Source: Pseudomonas brassicae (GTDB lineage Bacteria; Pseudomonadota; Gammaproteobacteria; Pseudomonadales; Pseudomonadaceae). Taken from it: a stretch of DNA of 40,555 bases. Positions within the stretch are counted from its first letter, which is position 1, and every line of letters starts with the position of its first letter. The position numbers and the translations under genes are program-made. Under the pieces are notes generated by a model. The model did no database searches. It saw only the letters and a list, made by a program, of their open reading frames with translations, and was not told the DNA's origin. The stretch covers positions 1-40,555 of the forward strand of contig NZ_JAAHBU010000055.1 of assembly GCF_010671725.1 (NCBI RefSeq), in the 5' to 3' direction. Below are positions 1 to 12,355 of the stretch, piece after piece.

Positions 1-21
1 CGATGCAAGGCATCGGGCGTT
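1..21 (-). terminator. Probable ssb terminator cut by the window edge
   Basis: Bases 1-15 form a 6-bp stem with a 3-base loop (CGATGC, AAG, GCATCG). Read on the minus strand, the arm is preceded by AACGCCC, which would extend the stem if GGGCGTT followed outside the window. It lies about 30 bases after the ssb stop codon. The T-tract, if there is one, is not visible. Confidence 0.4.
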
Positions 22-49
22 TGAGTTCAAGCCAGGCGCACGCCAGGGC

Positions 50-568
50 TTAGAACGGGATATCGTCATCAAAGCTGTCGAAATCCGGAGCCGGCTGCGG
101 CGCGGCCTGTTGCGGCGCCTGGCGCTGCTGAGGGGCCTGCTGCGGACGCTGCTGCTGAGGCGCCTGCTGACGCGGCGCCTGGTTGTAGTTGTTGCCACCC
201 TGTTGCGCGCCATCCTGGTTCTGCGGGCGACCGCCCAGCAGTTGCATGGTGCCTTGCATGTCGACCACGATCTCAGTGGTGTAACGCTTGATACCGTCTT
301 TTTCCCACTCGCGGGTCTGCAGCTTGCCTTCGATGTAAACCTGCGAACCTTTGCGCAGGTACTCGCCAGCGATCTCGGCGACCTTGCCGAACATCGACAC
401 ACGGTGCCACTCGGTACGCTCGACCTTCTGGCCGGTCTGCTTGTCGGTCCACTGTTCGCTGGTGGCCAGGCTGAGGTTGGTCACCGCGTTGCCGTTGGGC
501 AGGTAGCGAACTTCAGGGTCCTGGCCGCAAGTGCCGACCAAAATGACTTTGTTAACCCCACGGGCCAT
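50..568 (-). CDS. ssb: Single-stranded DNA-binding protein SSB
   Basis: Coats single-stranded DNA during replication, recombination and repair. The 172-residue product opens with [12 protein letters not shown] and an OB-fold covering about residues 1-110. A low-complexity Gln/Pro linker (repeated QQAPQQ-type blocks, about 115-160) follows, and it ends in the acidic tip [11 protein letters not shown], the docking site for partner proteins. The ATG at 568 is preceded by AGGAGA, which overlaps the TAG stop of the upstream MFS gene (578-580), so translational coupling is likely. The ssb/uvrA neighbourhood is common in gammaproteobacteria. I could not find a convincing LexA box. Confidence 0.97.
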   Translation of the reverse strand: MARGVNKVILVGTCGQDPEVRYLPNGNAVTNLSLATSEQWTDKQTGQKVERTEWHRVSMFGKVAEIAGEYLRKGSQVYIEGKLQTREWEKDGIKRYTTEIVVDMQGTMQLLGGRPQNQDGAQQGGNNYNQAPRQQAPQQQRPQQAPQQRQAPQQAAPQPAPDFDSFDDDIPF

Positions 569-577
569 AACGTTCTC

Positions 578-1972
578 CTAGGCTTGGCACGCCGCGGGCG
601 CCGGGTTTACCAGCAGCTCCAGGGTCGTACGATCCAAAATTTGTGTATCCAGTTTGATATAGATGGCGGCTTCATCTGCCACCACCACTGCGTCGGTCAC
701 ACCCGGCACGGCCTTGAGGCGCTCGGTCAAGCCCGCTTCACGAATCGCTTCAGGCGATAACGGCAGGCGCAGGCTCGTCACGTAAGGTGGTTCGCGCATA
801 GTAACAGCTATGGCCAGCCAAAGGGCACACAGGCCCGCGCACCCCAGGAAAACCACGCCCAAACCGCCATGCTGGAACAGCCAGCCACCCATGATGCCGC
901 CCAGTGCCGCCCCCAGAAACTGGCTGGTGGAGTACACCCCCATCGCCGTGCCCTTGCCGCCCGCTGGCGACACCTTGCTGATCAGCGACGGCAACGACGC
1001 CTCCAGCAGGTTGAACGCGGTGAAGAAGACAACCGTACCGATTACCAATGCCTGCAAGCTGCGGCCGAACTCCCAGAAAAACAGCTCGGTCAGCATCAGC
1101 ACACTGACCGCGCCAAGCAGGACGCGTTTCATCTTGCGCTTTTTTTCACCGTAGATGATGAACGGAATCATTGCGAAGAATGAAACCAGCAAGGCAGTCA
1201 GGTACACCCACCAGTGCTCTTCCTTGGGCAGGCCGCCACGCTCGACAAAGGCCAGCGGCAAGGCAACGAAGCTGGCCATCAGGATCGCGTGCAGCACGAA
1301 GATGCCCACGTCCAGGCGCAGCAGGTCGGGATGGCGCAAGGTCGGCCCCAGGGCCTGCTTGGCCACGCCCGACTCGCGGTGCGCCAGGGGCCCGTTGGAG
1401 GCCGGTACCACAAACGCGATCAGCGCGATGCCCACCACCGCCATCGCCGCAGTGGCCAGGAACAGCCCCGAGAGGCCGAAGGCACGGGTCACCAGCGGCC
1501 CGACCACCATCGCCACGGCAAACGACAGGCCGATGCTCATGCCGATCATGGCCATGGCCTTGGTACGGTGCTGCTCGCGGGTCAGGTCCGACAGCAGCGC
1601 CATCACCGCCGCCGAAATCGCCCCGGCGCCCTGCAGGATGCGCCCAGCAATCACACCCCAGATCGAATCGGCCTGGGCCGCCAGCACGCTGCCCAGGGCG
1701 AAGATCAGCAGCCCCAGGTAAATGACCGGACGCCGACCGATACGATCGGAAACGACCCCGAACGGAATCTGCAACACGGCCTGGGTCAGCCCATAGGCAC
1801 CGATGGCCAGGCCGATCAATGCCGGCGTGGCGCCGGCCAGGTCCATGCCATAGGTGGCCAGTACCGGCAGCACCATGAACATGCCCAGCATACGGAAGGC
1901 GAACACCAGGGCCAGGCCGCCTGCGGCGCGGGTCTCGCTGCCGCTCATGCGTTCGCTTTGGGGATCGTGCAT
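578..1972 (-). CDS. MFS transporter, YajR-like, with C-terminal cytosolic domain
   Basis: A 464-residue inner-membrane protein of the major facilitator superfamily with about twelve hydrophobic segments between residues 20 and 390. The signature motif A is visible after the second segment ([13 protein letters not shown]). After the last segment there is a soluble tail of about 65 residues ([17 protein letters not shown]...), which resembles the small ferredoxin-like YAM domain of E. coli YajR. The substrate cannot be read from the sequence; proton-coupled efflux is the family expectation. An internal ATG at residue 9 is an alternative start. The gene is divergent from uvrA (129-base gap) and its stop overlaps the ssb ribosome-binding site, so it probably heads an MFS-ssb unit. 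Confidence 0.88.
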   Translation of the reverse strand: MHDPQSERMSGSETRAAGGLALVFAFRMLGMFMVLPVLATYGMDLAGATPALIGLAIGAYGLTQAVLQIPFGVVSDRIGRRPVIYLGLLIFALGSVLAAQADSIWGVIAGRILQGAGAISAAVMALLSDLTREQHRTKAMAMIGMSIGLSFAVAMVVGPLVTRAFGLSGLFLATAAMAVVGIALIAFVVPASNGPLAHRESGVAKQALGPTLRHPDLLRLDVGIFVLHAILMASFVALPLAFVERGGLPKEEHWWVYLTALLVSFFAMIPFIIYGEKKRKMKRVLLGAVSVLMLTELFFWEFGRSLQALVIGTVVFFTAFNLLEASLPSLISKVSPAGGKGTAMGVYSTSQFLGAALGGIMGGWLFQHGGLGVVFLGCAGLCALWLAIAVTMREPPYVTSLRLPLSPEAIREAGLTERLKAVPGVTDAVVVADEAAIYIKLDTQILDRTTLELLVNPAPAACQA

Positions 1973-2040
1973 GGATAAACCTCGTGTGAACCGGCGGCGA
2001 TTCTACCAGTCCCATCGGTTAACGGCATATACGCGACGCT

Positions 2041-2070
2041 TTGCCGCGTGATGGCAGCGCGCCGTATACT
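2041..2070 (+). promoter_or_regulatory. Candidate uvrA promoter
   Basis: TTGCCG at 2041-2046 and TATACT at 2065-2070 are separated by 18 bases, 32 bases before the uvrA start codon. This is a reasonable sigma70 match. No clear CTG-N10-CAG LexA operator overlaps it, although uvrA is an SOS gene in many bacteria. Confidence 0.45.
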
Positions 2071-2101
2071 CCTGCGTTTATGCCCGCCGAGCGAGGCCGC
2101 A

Positions 2102-4936
<2,835 letters not shown>

Positions 4937-4971
4937 GGCCGGCTCCTGCGAGAGCAGTGTGCGGCAAGAAC

Positions 4972-5006
4972 AAAAAAGGCCATCGGGCGAACCCGATGGC
5001 CTTTTT
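4972..5006. terminator. Bidirectional terminator between uvrA and bacterioferritin
   Basis: A perfect 10-bp stem (GGCCATCGGG / CCCGATGGCC, 4978-5001) with a 4-base loop CGAA is flanked by A6 on the left and T5 on the right. It therefore works as an intrinsic terminator on both strands, fitting the convergent genes on either side. Confidence 0.9.
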
Positions 5007-5020
5007 CATTGCACGACCGA

Positions 5021-5485
5021 TTACATTTGCGACTGCAGGTAGTTCTCCAGGCCCAGCGACTTGATCAGGCCCTGCTGCTTCTCCAGCCAGTAGGTGTGAT
5101 CTTCTTCGGTATCGGCCAGTTGCACGCGCAGGATGTCACGGCTTATGTAGTCCTTGTGCAGCTCGCACAATTCGATGCCCTTGCACAGTGCCGCGCGCAC
5201 CTTGTACTCCAGGCGCAGGTCGGCAGCGATCATGTCCGGCACAGTGGCACCGATATCAAGGTCGTCCGGGCGCATGCGTGGCGTGCCTTCGAGCATGAGG
5301 ATACGGCGCATCAGAGCGTCGGCGTGCTGCGCCTCTTCTTCCATCTCATGGTTGATGCGTTCGAAGAGCTTGCTGAAGCCCCAGTCTTCGTACATCCGCG
5401 AGTGGATGAAATATTGGTCGCGTGCCGCCAGTTCGCCCGTCAGCAACGTGTTGAGATAATCGATTACGTCCGGGTGACCTTGCAT
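5021..5485 (-). CDS. bfr: Bacterioferritin / bacterial ferritin, haem-ligand Met absent
   Basis: Iron-storage four-helix protein expected to form a 24-subunit shell. The 154 residues match the family: ferroxidase ligands appear as E18, E51, H54, E93, E127 and H130 (EEEAQH and TEEDH segments). Position 52, a methionine that ligates haem in haem-containing bacterioferritins, is alanine here. That makes this the non-haem type, like the protein next to katA in P. aeruginosa once called BfrA and later FtnA. It lies just downstream of katA in the same direction, linking iron storage and peroxide removal. Its upstream region has inverted repeats and it may also be reached by read-through from katA. 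Confidence 0.93.
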   Translation of the reverse strand: MQGHPDVIDYLNTLLTGELAARDQYFIHSRMYEDWGFSKLFERINHEMEEEAQHADALMRRILMLEGTPRMRPDDLDIGATVPDMIAADLRLEYKVRAALCKGIELCELHKDYISRDILRVQLADTEEDHTYWLEKQQGLIKSLGLENYLQSQM

Positions 5486-5498
5486 TGCCCTGACTCTC

Positions 5499-5542
5499 CC
5501 TGGTTGAAAACCATAGTTTGAACCAGGATGACCGACAGGTCA
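5499..5542. repeat. Two inverted repeats upstream of the bacterioferritin gene
   Basis: First repeat: CCTGGTTGAAAAC (5499-5511) and GTTTGAACCAGG (5516-5527) pair almost fully around CATA, with one mismatch and one unpaired A. Second repeat: TGACC GACA GGTCA at 5529-5542. The first lies 14-42 bases before the start codon, so it could be an operator or a leader hairpin. It has no T-tract. Confidence 0.6.
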
Positions 5543-5598
5543 CTGCAAATTACGCTAAAACCGCTAAAAAAGTGGGTAAACAGTAGTCAATTGCATTG

Positions 5599-5623
5599 AA
5601 AAACCGCCCAGATGCGGGCGGTT
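5599..5623 (-). terminator. katA terminator
   Basis: An 8-bp stem (AACCGCCC, 5602-5609 / 5616-5623) with a 6-base loop is followed on the minus strand by T5. It starts 18 bases after the katA stop codon and lies ahead of the bacterioferritin leader. Confidence 0.75.
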
Positions 5624-5640
5624 CTCCTTATCACTTCGAC

Positions 5641-7089
5641 TTAGGCCAGATTGACACCCAATGCCTTTGCGATGCCTTCGCCATAGGCTGGATCGGCCTT
5701 GAAGAAGTGCTGTAGCTGACGCTCCACCACATCGCGCGAAACGCTGGCCATGGTGCCGGCAATGTTGCTGATCAGCAGGGCCCGTTGCGCATCGCTCATC
5801 AACCGGAACAGGGCACCGGCGTGGCTGTAGTAATCGGTGTCTTCGCGATGGTCGTAGCGGTCCGCCGCACCGTTGAGGGCCAACCCGGGCTCGGCATACT
5901 GCGGTGCCTGCTTGGGCGCCGTGGCGTAGCTGTTGGGCTCGTAGTTCGGGGCTGCACCGCCATTGCTGCCAAAGGCCATCGAACCATCACGCTGATAGCT
6001 GTTCACCGGGCAGCGTGGGGCGTTCACCGGCAGTTGCTGATGGTTGGTACCCACACGGTAGCGGTGCGCGTCTGCATAGGCGAAGACGCGGCCCTGTAGC
6101 ATGCGGTCTGGCGACAGGCCGACACCCGGCACCATGTTGCTCGGGCCAAACGCAGCCTGCTCCACTTCGGCGAAGTAGTTCAGCGGGTTGCGGTTGAGCT
6201 CAAGCTCGCCCACCTCGATCAGCGGGTAGTCCTTCTGCGACCAGGTCTTGGTCACATCGAACGGGTTCTCGGCACGGCTGGCGGCCTCGGCTTCGCTCAT
6301 GACCTGGATGCACACGCGCCATTTCGGGAAGTCACCGCGCTCGATGGCGTCGAACAGGTCGCGCTGAGCGTAGTCCGGGTCACTACCGGCAAGACGCGCT
6401 GCCTCGGCAGGCGCCAGGTTCTTGATGCCTTGCAGGGTCTTGAAGTGCCATTTGACCCAGGTACGCTGACCCTGTGCGTTGATCAGGCTGTAGGTGTGGC
6501 TGCCGAAGCCGTGCATATGGCGGTAGCCGTCCGGAATACCGCGATCGGAGAACAGAATGGTGACTTGGTGCAGCGCCTCTGGCGAATGCGACCAGAAGTC
6601 CCACATGGCCTGCGGGCTCTTCAGGTTGCTCTGCGGCAAGCGCTTTTGCGTGTGGATGAAGTCAGGAAACTTGAGCGGGTCACGGATAAAGAACACCGGG
6701 GTGTTGTTGCCAACGATGTCCCAGTTACCTTCCTCGGTGTAGAACTTCAGCGCGAAGCCGCGCGGGTCACGCTCGGTGTCAGCCGAACCCCGCTCACCAC
6801 CCACGGTGGAGAACCGCAGAAAGGTCTCGGTCTGCTTGCCAACATGGCTGAACAGCCTGGCGCTGGTGTACTGGGTGATATCGCGGCTGACGGTGAAGGT
6901 ACCGTAGGCACCCGAGCCCTTGGCGTGTACGCGGCGCTCTGGGATGTTCTCGCGGTTGAAGTGGGCGAGCTTTTCAATCAGGTGAAAATCATCCAGCAAC
7001 AACGGCCCACGCGGACCTGCCGAGCGCGAATTCTGGTTGTCGGCGACCGGTGCGCCACTGGCGGTGGTCAACGTCGTGTTCTGGCTCAT
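5641..7089 (-). CDS. katA: Monofunctional haem catalase KatA
   Basis: Dismutates hydrogen peroxide to water and oxygen. The 482-residue length is that of small-subunit (clade 3) catalases. Visible catalytic positions are the distal His55 (RRVHAKGSG), Asn128 (VGNNTP) and the proximal haem-ligand tyrosine in [10 protein letters not shown] near residue 340. There is no signal peptide, so it is cytoplasmic. The ATG at 7089 is preceded by GGGAG. An own promoter is suggested by the terminator behind rplQ, and an OxyR-like sequence lies about 100 bases upstream. It ends in a hairpin before the bacterioferritin gene. Confidence 0.97.
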   Translation of the reverse strand: MSQNTTLTTASGAPVADNQNSRSAGPRGPLLLDDFHLIEKLAHFNRENIPERRVHAKGSGAYGTFTVSRDITQYTSARLFSHVGKQTETFLRFSTVGGERGSADTERDPRGFALKFYTEEGNWDIVGNNTPVFFIRDPLKFPDFIHTQKRLPQSNLKSPQAMWDFWSHSPEALHQVTILFSDRGIPDGYRHMHGFGSHTYSLINAQGQRTWVKWHFKTLQGIKNLAPAEAARLAGSDPDYAQRDLFDAIERGDFPKWRVCIQVMSEAEAASRAENPFDVTKTWSQKDYPLIEVGELELNRNPLNYFAEVEQAAFGPSNMVPGVGLSPDRMLQGRVFAYADAHRYRVGTNHQQLPVNAPRCPVNSYQRDGSMAFGSNGGAAPNYEPNSYATAPKQAPQYAEPGLALNGAADRYDHREDTDYYSHAGALFRLMSDAQRALLISNIAGTMASVSRDVVERQLQHFFKADPAYGEGIAKALGVNLA

Positions 7090-7140
7090 GTATTTTCTCC
7101 CTTATCAGACTGATGCGGCCGGCTAATCGGCGTGAGGGGA

Positions 7141-7205
7141 GTATTGACCAGGAACATGACACCATCAAATTCATTGCGTGACTGAGATCAATAGATTCTT
7201 TCAAT
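7141..7205 (-). promoter_or_regulatory. Candidate katA promoter with OxyR-like site
   Basis: On the minus strand TTTGAT (7164-7169) and CAATAC (7141-7146) have 17-base spacing. Just upstream, ATTGAAAGAATCTAT (7191-7205) matches 8 of 10 fixed bases of the OxyR half pattern ATAGnTnnnAnCTAT; a second half 7 bases on (7169-7183), touching the -35, is poor (4 of 10). The position is right for OxyR activation, but the match is partial. Confidence 0.35.
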
Positions 7206-7217
7206 TCATGCAGGCAC

Positions 7218-7242
7218 AAAAAACCGGGCACGAGGCCCGGTT
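7218..7242 (-). terminator. Alpha operon terminator
   Basis: An 8-bp stem AACCGGGC / GCCCGGTT (7222-7229, 7235-7242) with a 5-base loop is followed on the minus strand by T6. It sits 22 bases after the rplQ stop and closes the ribosomal superoperon. Confidence 0.9.
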
Positions 7243-7263
7243 CCTTGTTACAGACTGTTCGCC

Positions 7264-7650
7264 TTACTCAGCAGCTTCAACCGAGCCACCAACAGGACGA
7301 TCAACCAGCTCGACGTACGCCATAGGTGCGTTATCGCCAGCGCGGAAGCCGCACTTGAGGATACGCAGGTAGCCGCCCTGACGGGTGGCATAGCGCTTGC
7401 CCAGATCGTTGAACAGCTTACCGACGATTTCTTTCGAACGAGTACGGTCGAAAGCCAGACGACGGTTAGCAACGCTGTCTTCCTTGGCCAGGGTGATCAG
7501 CGGCTCGGCAACGCGGCGCAGTTCCTTGGCTTTTGGCAGAGTAGTTTTGATCAGCTCGTGCTCGAACAGCGACACCGCCATGTTTTGGAACATGGCCTTA
7601 CGGTGAGAGCTGGTACGGCTCAGGTGACGTCCACTTTTACGATGACGCAT
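7264..7650 (-). CDS. rplQ: 50S ribosomal protein L17
   Basis: Large-subunit protein near the peptide exit tunnel. The start is ATG at 7650 ([10 protein letters not shown], the conserved L17 N-terminus) rather than the in-frame upstream codon at 7668, giving 128 residues. AAGGAA precedes it at suitable distance. Last gene of the alpha operon, 43 bases after rpoA and followed by a terminator. Confidence 0.97.
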   Translation of the reverse strand: MRHRKSGRHLSRTSSHRKAMFQNMAVSLFEHELIKTTLPKAKELRRVAEPLITLAKEDSVANRRLAFDRTRSKEIVGKLFNDLGKRYATRQGGYLRILKCGFRAGDNAPMAYVELVDRPVGGSVEAAE

Positions 7651-7693
7651 GGGTTCATTCCTTACCAAACACTACGTTCGGTGATTACGACGA

Positions 7694-8695
7694 TCAGGCA
7701 GTCGCCTTGTCGTCCTTCTTAAGACTTGCAGGCGGCCAGTTGTCGAGGCGCATGCCGAGGGACAGACCACGGGAGGCCAGAACGTCCTTGATTTCGGTCA
7801 AGGATTTCTTGCCCAGGTTCGGAGTCTTCAACAGTTCTACTTCGGTACGCTGAATCAGGTCGCCGATGTAGTAAATGTTCTCCGCCTTAAGGCAGTTGGC
7901 CGAACGCACGGTCAATTCCAGATCGTCAACCGGACGAAGCAGGATCGGATCGATCTCGTCTTCCTGTTCGACTACCACGGGTTCGCTGTCACCTTTGAGG
8001 TCGACGAATGCAGCCAACTGCTGTTGCAGGATGGTTGCAGCACGACGGATTGCCTCTTCAGGGTCCAGAGTACCGTTGGTTTCCAGATCAATAACCAGCT
8101 TGTCCAGGTTAGTACGCTGCTCGACACGGGCGTTTTCCACCACGTATGCGATACGGCGAACCGGGCTGAACGAAGAGTCGAGCTGCAAGCGACCAATGCT
8201 GCGGCTTTCGTCTTCATCGCTCTGACGCGAATCGGCCGGTTCATAACCACGACCACGAGCTACGGTGAGCTTCATGTTCAAGGCGCCATTCGACGCCAGG
8301 TTAGCGATTACGTGATCGGGGTTAACGATCTCGACATCATGATCCAGCTGAATATCGGCAGCGGTAACCACCCCCGAACCCTTCTTCGACAAGGTCAGCG
8401 TAACTTCGTCACGACCGTGCAGCTTGATAGCCAGGCCTTTCAGGTTCAACAGGATTTCAATGACATCTTCCTGTACACCTTCGATGGCGGAGTACTCGTG
8501 GAGTACACCGTCAATCTCGGCCTCGACTACTGCACAGCCAGGCATGGAGGACAACAGGATGCGGCGCAGCGCGTTGCCCAGGGTATGGCCGAAACCGCGC
8601 TCGAGAGGCTCGAGCGTGATTTTAGCGCGGGTTGGACTGACGACCTGCACATCAATGTGGCGGGGCGTCAGGAACTCATTTACCGAAATCTGCAT
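7694..8695 (-). CDS. rpoA: RNA polymerase alpha subunit
   Basis: Dimerises to nucleate RNA polymerase assembly and contacts UP elements and activators. The 333 residues show the N-terminal assembly domain (about 1-235, with [17 protein letters not shown]), an acidic linker, and the C-terminal DNA-binding domain with [11 protein letters not shown] and the helix-hairpin-helix [12 protein letters not shown]. It is intact, unlike rpoB here. It lies between rpsD and rplQ as in other gammaproteobacteria, so alpha is made with ribosomal proteins. Confidence 0.98.
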   Translation of the reverse strand: MQISVNEFLTPRHIDVQVVSPTRAKITLEPLERGFGHTLGNALRRILLSSMPGCAVVEAEIDGVLHEYSAIEGVQEDVIEILLNLKGLAIKLHGRDEVTLTLSKKGSGVVTAADIQLDHDVEIVNPDHVIANLASNGALNMKLTVARGRGYEPADSRQSDEDESRSIGRLQLDSSFSPVRRIAYVVENARVEQRTNLDKLVIDLETNGTLDPEEAIRRAATILQQQLAAFVDLKGDSEPVVVEQEDEIDPILLRPVDDLELTVRSANCLKAENIYYIGDLIQRTEVELLKTPNLGKKSLTEIKDVLASRGLSLGMRLDNWPPASLKKDDKATA

Positions 8696-8717
8696 GGATG
8701 CACCTATTTTCTAGCCC

Positions 8718-9338
8718 TTACTTGGAGTAGAGCTCGACAATCAGGCTTTCGTTGATGTCGGCAGACAGATCACTGCGAGCAGGAACGTTCTTGAAAACGC
8801 CCGACTTCTTCGCGGTGTCTACATCTACCCACTCAACGCGGCCACGCTGGGCGCACAGTTCAAGGGCTTGAACAATGCGCAGCTGGTTCAGCGACTTCTC
8901 GCGAACCGCGACCACGTCACCCGGACGAACTTGGTAGGACGGAACGTTTACAGTCTTGCCGTTAATGCTGATCGCTTTGTGCGAAACCAGCTGACGGGAT
9001 TCGGCACGAGTAGCGCCAAAGCCCATACGATAAACGACGTTATCCAGACGGCATTCGAGCAGTTGCAGCAGGTTCTCGCCGGTAGCACCCTTCTTGGAGG
9101 CTGCTTCCTTGTAGTAACCGCTGAACTGACGCTCGAGCACGCCGTAGATACGACGGACTTTTTGCTTTTCACGCAGCTGGGTGCCGTAGTCGGACTGACG
9201 ACCGCGGCGCTGACCGTGAATACCTGGGGCTGCTTCGATGTTGCACTTCGATTCCAGAGCGCGAACGCCGCTCTTCAGGAACAGATCGGTGCCTTCACGA
9301 CGAGACAGTTTGCATTTTGGACCAATGTAACGTGCCAT
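8718..9338 (-). CDS. rpsD: 30S ribosomal protein S4
   Basis: Primary 16S rRNA binder that starts assembly of the small-subunit body. In E. coli it also represses the alpha operon by binding the mRNA before rpsM. The 206 residues begin [16 protein letters not shown] and carry the S4 RNA-binding domain ([19 protein letters not shown], about 95-160). It lacks the four-cysteine zinc motif of some bacterial S4 proteins. The gene lies 15 bases after rpsK and 22 before rpoA. Confidence 0.98.
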   Translation of the reverse strand: MARYIGPKCKLSRREGTDLFLKSGVRALESKCNIEAAPGIHGQRRGRQSDYGTQLREKQKVRRIYGVLERQFSGYYKEAASKKGATGENLLQLLECRLDNVVYRMGFGATRAESRQLVSHKAISINGKTVNVPSYQVRPGDVVAVREKSLNQLRIVQALELCAQRGRVEWVDVDTAKKSGVFKNVPARSDLSADINESLIVELYSK

Positions 9339-9353
9339 TTATCTGTCTCCTGA

Positions 9354-9743
9354 TTACACGCGGCGCTTCTTCGGCGGACGGCACCCGTTATGCGGGATTG
9401 GCGTCACGTCGGTGATGCTGGCGATCTTGTAGCCACAGCCGTTCAGAGCACGAACAGCGGACTCACGACCTGGACCTGGACCCTTGACGTTGACGTCGAG
9501 GTTCTTCAGACCATATTCCAGCGCAGCTTGACCAGCACGCTCGGCAGCTACTTGAGCAGCGAACGGGGTGGACTTGCGAGAACCGCGGAAACCCGAACCA
9601 CCGGAGGTAGCCCAGGACAGGGCGTTACCTTGACGATCGGTAATGGTCACGATGGTGTTGTTAAAAGATGCATGGATGTGGGCGATGCCATCAACCACTG
9701 TCTTTTTAACTTTTTTACGAGGACGAGCAGCAGGTTTTGCCAT
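9354..9743 (-). CDS. rpsK: 30S ribosomal protein S11
   Basis: Platform protein of the 30S subunit, near the mRNA exit. The 129 residues have a basic N-terminus ([14 protein letters not shown]) and the conserved core [19 protein letters not shown] and C-terminal [13 protein letters not shown]. Second gene of the alpha operon, 30 bases after rpsM. Confidence 0.98.
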   Translation of the reverse strand: MAKPAARPRKKVKKTVVDGIAHIHASFNNTIVTITDRQGNALSWATSGGSGFRGSRKSTPFAAQVAAERAGQAALEYGLKNLDVNVKGPGPGRESAVRALNGCGYKIASITDVTPIPHNGCRPPKKRRV

Positions 9744-9773
9744 TTCTAAATTCCTGTCGATTCGCTGGTGCGA

Positions 9774-10130
9774 TTACTTGCGGATCGGCTTACGCGGACC
9801 TTTACGGGTACGCGCGTTGGTCTTGGTACGCTGACCGCGTACTGGCAGACCCCGACGATGACGCAGGCCACGGTAGCAACCCAGGTCCATCAACCGCTTG
9901 ATTTTCATGTTGATGTCACGACGCAGATCACCTTCGGTGATGTACTTCGCGACTTCAGTACGCAGCGATTCAACCTGCTCGTCGCTCAGATCCTTGATCT
10001 TTGCGGCTGGGTTGACCCCAGTCTCTGCACAGATTTTCTGTGCAGTAGTGCGACCAACACCATAGATGTAGGTCAGCGAGATAACAGTGTGCTTGTTATC
10101 TGGAATGTTAACGCCTGCAATACGGGCCAT
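9774..10130 (-). CDS. rpsM: 30S ribosomal protein S13
   Basis: Head protein of the 30S subunit that bridges to the 50S subunit and touches the P-site tRNA. The 118 residues start [14 protein letters not shown] and end in the basic tail [17 protein letters not shown] that reaches the tRNAs. First gene of the alpha operon, preceded by TTGGAG and a leader of about 50 bases where S4 control would be expected. Confidence 0.98.
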   Translation of the reverse strand: MARIAGVNIPDNKHTVISLTYIYGVGRTTAQKICAETGVNPAAKIKDLSDEQVESLRTEVAKYITEGDLRRDINMKIKRLMDLGCYRGLRHRRGLPVRGQRTKTNARTRKGPRKPIRK

Positions 10131-10189
10131 TCAGTGGGACTCCAATTGACAGCTACCTACGCCCCGGAAGCCAAGAAATAGGGCGCGAG

Positions 10190-10218
10190 ATAATATCGCT
10201 GTAGAAACAAATAATCAA
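10190..10218 (-). promoter_or_regulatory. Alpha operon promoter
   Basis: Minus-strand TTGATT (10213-10218) and TATTAT (10190-10195) are spaced by 17 bases, predicting a start near 10183 and a leader of about 50 bases before rpsM. In that leader CGCCC and GGGCG can pair, a possible part of an S4-binding fold. The -35 overlaps the base of the hairpin at 10217-10244. Confidence 0.6.
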
Positions 10219-10244
10219 CCCAGCAGCGCACTAGCTGCTGGGTT
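10217..10244 (-). terminator. Hairpin at the spc/alpha operon junction
   Basis: A perfect 11-bp stem AACCCAGCAGC / GCTGCTGGGTT with a 6-base loop lies 18 bases after the rpmJ stop. On the minus strand it is followed by GATTATTTGTTT, a weak T-rich stretch, so it may end spc transcripts only partly or act as an RNA 3' stabiliser. Confidence 0.55.
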
Positions 10245-10261
10245 TGAAGCACAGATCACAC

Positions 10262-10378
10262 TCAGCCTTGGCGCTGCTTGTGACGTGGTTCCGCGCTGCA
10301 AATTACTCGCACAACACCTTCGCGGCGAATAATTTTGCAGTTACGGCACAGCTTTTTCACCGATGCACGAACTTTCAT
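10262..10378 (-). CDS. rpmJ: 50S ribosomal protein L36
   Basis: A 38-residue protein too small for many gene callers, read directly from the minus strand: [15 protein letters not shown]... ending ...RHKQRQG, stop TGA. It keeps the zinc ribbon (C11, C14, C27, H33), so this is the zinc-binding form. It binds 23S rRNA late in 50S assembly. Last gene of the spc operon, 28 bases after secY, with AGGAG upstream. Confidence 0.95.
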
Positions 10379-10406
10379 CACCAACTCCTCGAACCTTAAG
10401 GGTCTC

Positions 10407-11738
10407 TCAGCGCAGCATGCTGCTGCCACCGTAGCCTTTCAGGTTGGCTTTCTTCATCAGGGATTCGTACTGGTGTGAAACGAGGTGCGATTGTACTTGG
10501 GACATGAAGTCCATCACAACCACTACCACGATCAGCAACGAGGTCCCGCCAAGGTAGAACGGAACGTTAGCCGCCACCACCAGGAACTGGGGTAACAGAC
10601 ACACGGCCGTCATATAAAGAGCACCGAACATGGTCAAGCGGGTCAGAACGCCATCAATGTAGCGTGCCGACTGCTCACCTGGACGGATGCCCGGAATAAA
10701 GGCACCGGACTTCTTCAGGTTTTCCGCTACGTCTTTCGGATTGAACATCAACGCCGTATAGAAGAAGCAGAAGAAAATAATCCCTGCACTAAACAGCAGA
10801 ATATTCAACGGCTGACCAGGAGCGATCGACTGCGAGATGTCCTGCAACCAGCCCATACCTTCAGACTGACCGAACCAGGCACCCAGCGAAGCCGGGAACA
10901 GCAAAATGCTGCTTGCGAAAATGGCCGGGATTACGCCCGCCATGTTCACTTTCAGCGGCAAGTGGCTAGTCTGCGCAGCGAAGACCTTGCGGCCCTGCTG
11001 ACGCTTGGCATAGTGAACGGCGATACGACGCTGACCACGCTCAATGAACACCACAAAACCGATAATCGCTACTGCCAGCAAACCGATAGCGACCAGAGCG
11101 AAAATGTTGATATCGCCCGTACGTGCAGACTCGAAAGACTGCCCGATTGCTCTCGGAAGACCGGCGACGATACCTGCGAAAATCAACATCGAGATACCGT
11201 TGCCTACACCGCGCTCCGTGATTTGCTCACCCAGCCACATCATGAACATCGCGCCCGCCACAAACGTGGAGACCGCAACGAAATGGAAGCCAAAGTCAGC
11301 AGAAAACGCTACACCCTGACCGGCCAGGCCGATGGACATGCCAACAGCCTGGACCAGCGCCAGGATAACGGTGCCGTAGCGGGTGTACTGGCTGATCTTG
11401 CGACGGCCAGCTTCACCTTCCTTCTTCAACTGCTCCAGCTGCGGGCTCACGGCGGTCATCAGCTGCATGATGATCGATGCCGAAATGTACGGCATGATCC
11501 CCAGTGCAAAGATGCTCATCCGTTCCAGCGCGCCGCCGGAAAACATGTTGAACAAGCTAAGAATGGTCCCCTCATTCTGTCGAAACAGTTCCGCCAGCCG
11601 GTCCGGGTTGATGCCTGGAACTGGGATGTGTGCGCCTATCCGATAGACGATGATCGCCAGAAACAGAAAACGCAGACGAGCCCAAAGTTCAGACATCCCG
11701 CCTTTACCGAGCGAAGAGAGAGCACCTTGCTTAGCCAT
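10407..11738 (-). CDS. secY: Preprotein translocase subunit SecY
   Basis: Pore-forming subunit of the SecYEG channel in the inner membrane. The 443 residues show ten hydrophobic segments, the periplasmic entry [15 protein letters not shown], and conserved cytoplasmic loops ([19 protein letters not shown]) that bind SecA and the ribosome. The ATG directly abuts the TAA of rplO, so translation is coupled. Its partner secE lies 25 kb upstream in this window. Position between rplO and rpmJ is standard. Confidence 0.98.
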
Positions 11739-12173
11739 TTATTCCTCGAACTTGCCGCCAGCTGCTTCGATAGCCGCACGCGCACCTTTGGTGGCTGCGA
11801 TACCCTTGATGGTGACCGCGCGAGTAACTTCGCCGGACAGCATGATTTTCACACGCTGTACGCTTTGGTTAATCACGTTGGCATCCTTCAAGGATTGCAC
11901 GGTGACAACGTCGCCTTCCACTTTGGCCAGCTCGGACAGACGCACTTCTGCGCGGTCCATGGCTTTCAGCGAAACGAAGCCGAACTTCGGCAGACGACGG
12001 TGCAGCGGCTGTTGACCGCCTTCAAAGCCAGGAGCAATGGTGCCACCGGAGCGGGAGGTCTGACCTTTGTGGCCACGGCCACCGGTCTTGCCCAAACCAC
12101 TACCGATACCACGACCCGGGCGATGTTTCTCGCGACGGGAACCCGGCGCTGGACTCAGATCATTGAGTTTCAT
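11739..12173 (-). CDS. rplO: 50S ribosomal protein L15
   Basis: Binds 23S rRNA in mid-assembly of the 50S subunit. The 144 residues start [20 protein letters not shown] and have the glycine-rich N-terminal extension ([19 protein letters not shown]) that threads into rRNA, then a globular C-terminal domain. It follows rpmD by 3 bases and is followed with no gap by secY. Confidence 0.98.
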   Translation of the reverse strand: MKLNDLSPAPGSRREKHRPGRGIGSGLGKTGGRGHKGQTSRSGGTIAPGFEGGQQPLHRRLPKFGFVSLKAMDRAEVRLSELAKVEGDVVTVQSLKDANVINQSVQRVKIMLSGEVTRAVTIKGIAATKGARAAIEAAGGKFEE

Positions 12174-12176
12174 CGA

Positions 12177-12353
12177 TTAACCCTCGACGCGCAGCATGTA
12201 GTAAGCCTTGTTGATCATCCCGCGATTCTCGGGAGTATCCAGGACTTCTACAGTGTGACCGATGCGACGCAGACCCAGACCCTTAACGCACAGTTTGTGG
12301 TTAGGGATGCGGCCGGTCATGCTTTTGATCAGCGTTACTTTGACGGTAGCCAT
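12177..12353 (-). CDS. rpmD: 50S ribosomal protein L30
   Basis: A 58-residue protein read directly from the minus strand: ATG at 12353, [20 protein letters not shown]..., ending ...YYMLRVEG, stop TAA at 12177. It has the short L30 fold with the conserved [13 protein letters not shown] segment. It lies between rpsE (2-base gap) and rplO (3-base gap), the standard spc order. Confidence 0.95.
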   Translation of the reverse strand: MATVKVTLIKSMTGRIPNHKLCVKGLGLRRIGHTVEVLDTPENRGMINKAYYMLRVEG

Positions 12354-12355
12354 GA

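Noticed and set aside
2048..2101. Upstream ATG of uvrA giving an extra 18 residues
   Set aside because: The added residues are not conserved and the region contains the likely promoter; GTG at 2102 gives the family N-terminus.
1973..2101. LexA box between the MFS gene and uvrA
   Set aside because: I found no CTG-N10-CAG palindrome; GTATAC-like bases belong to the putative -10.
4937..4971. REP-type repeat after uvrA
   Set aside because: GGCCGGCTCCTGCGAGAGC is only vaguely like the P. putida REP sequence and no second copy is in the window.
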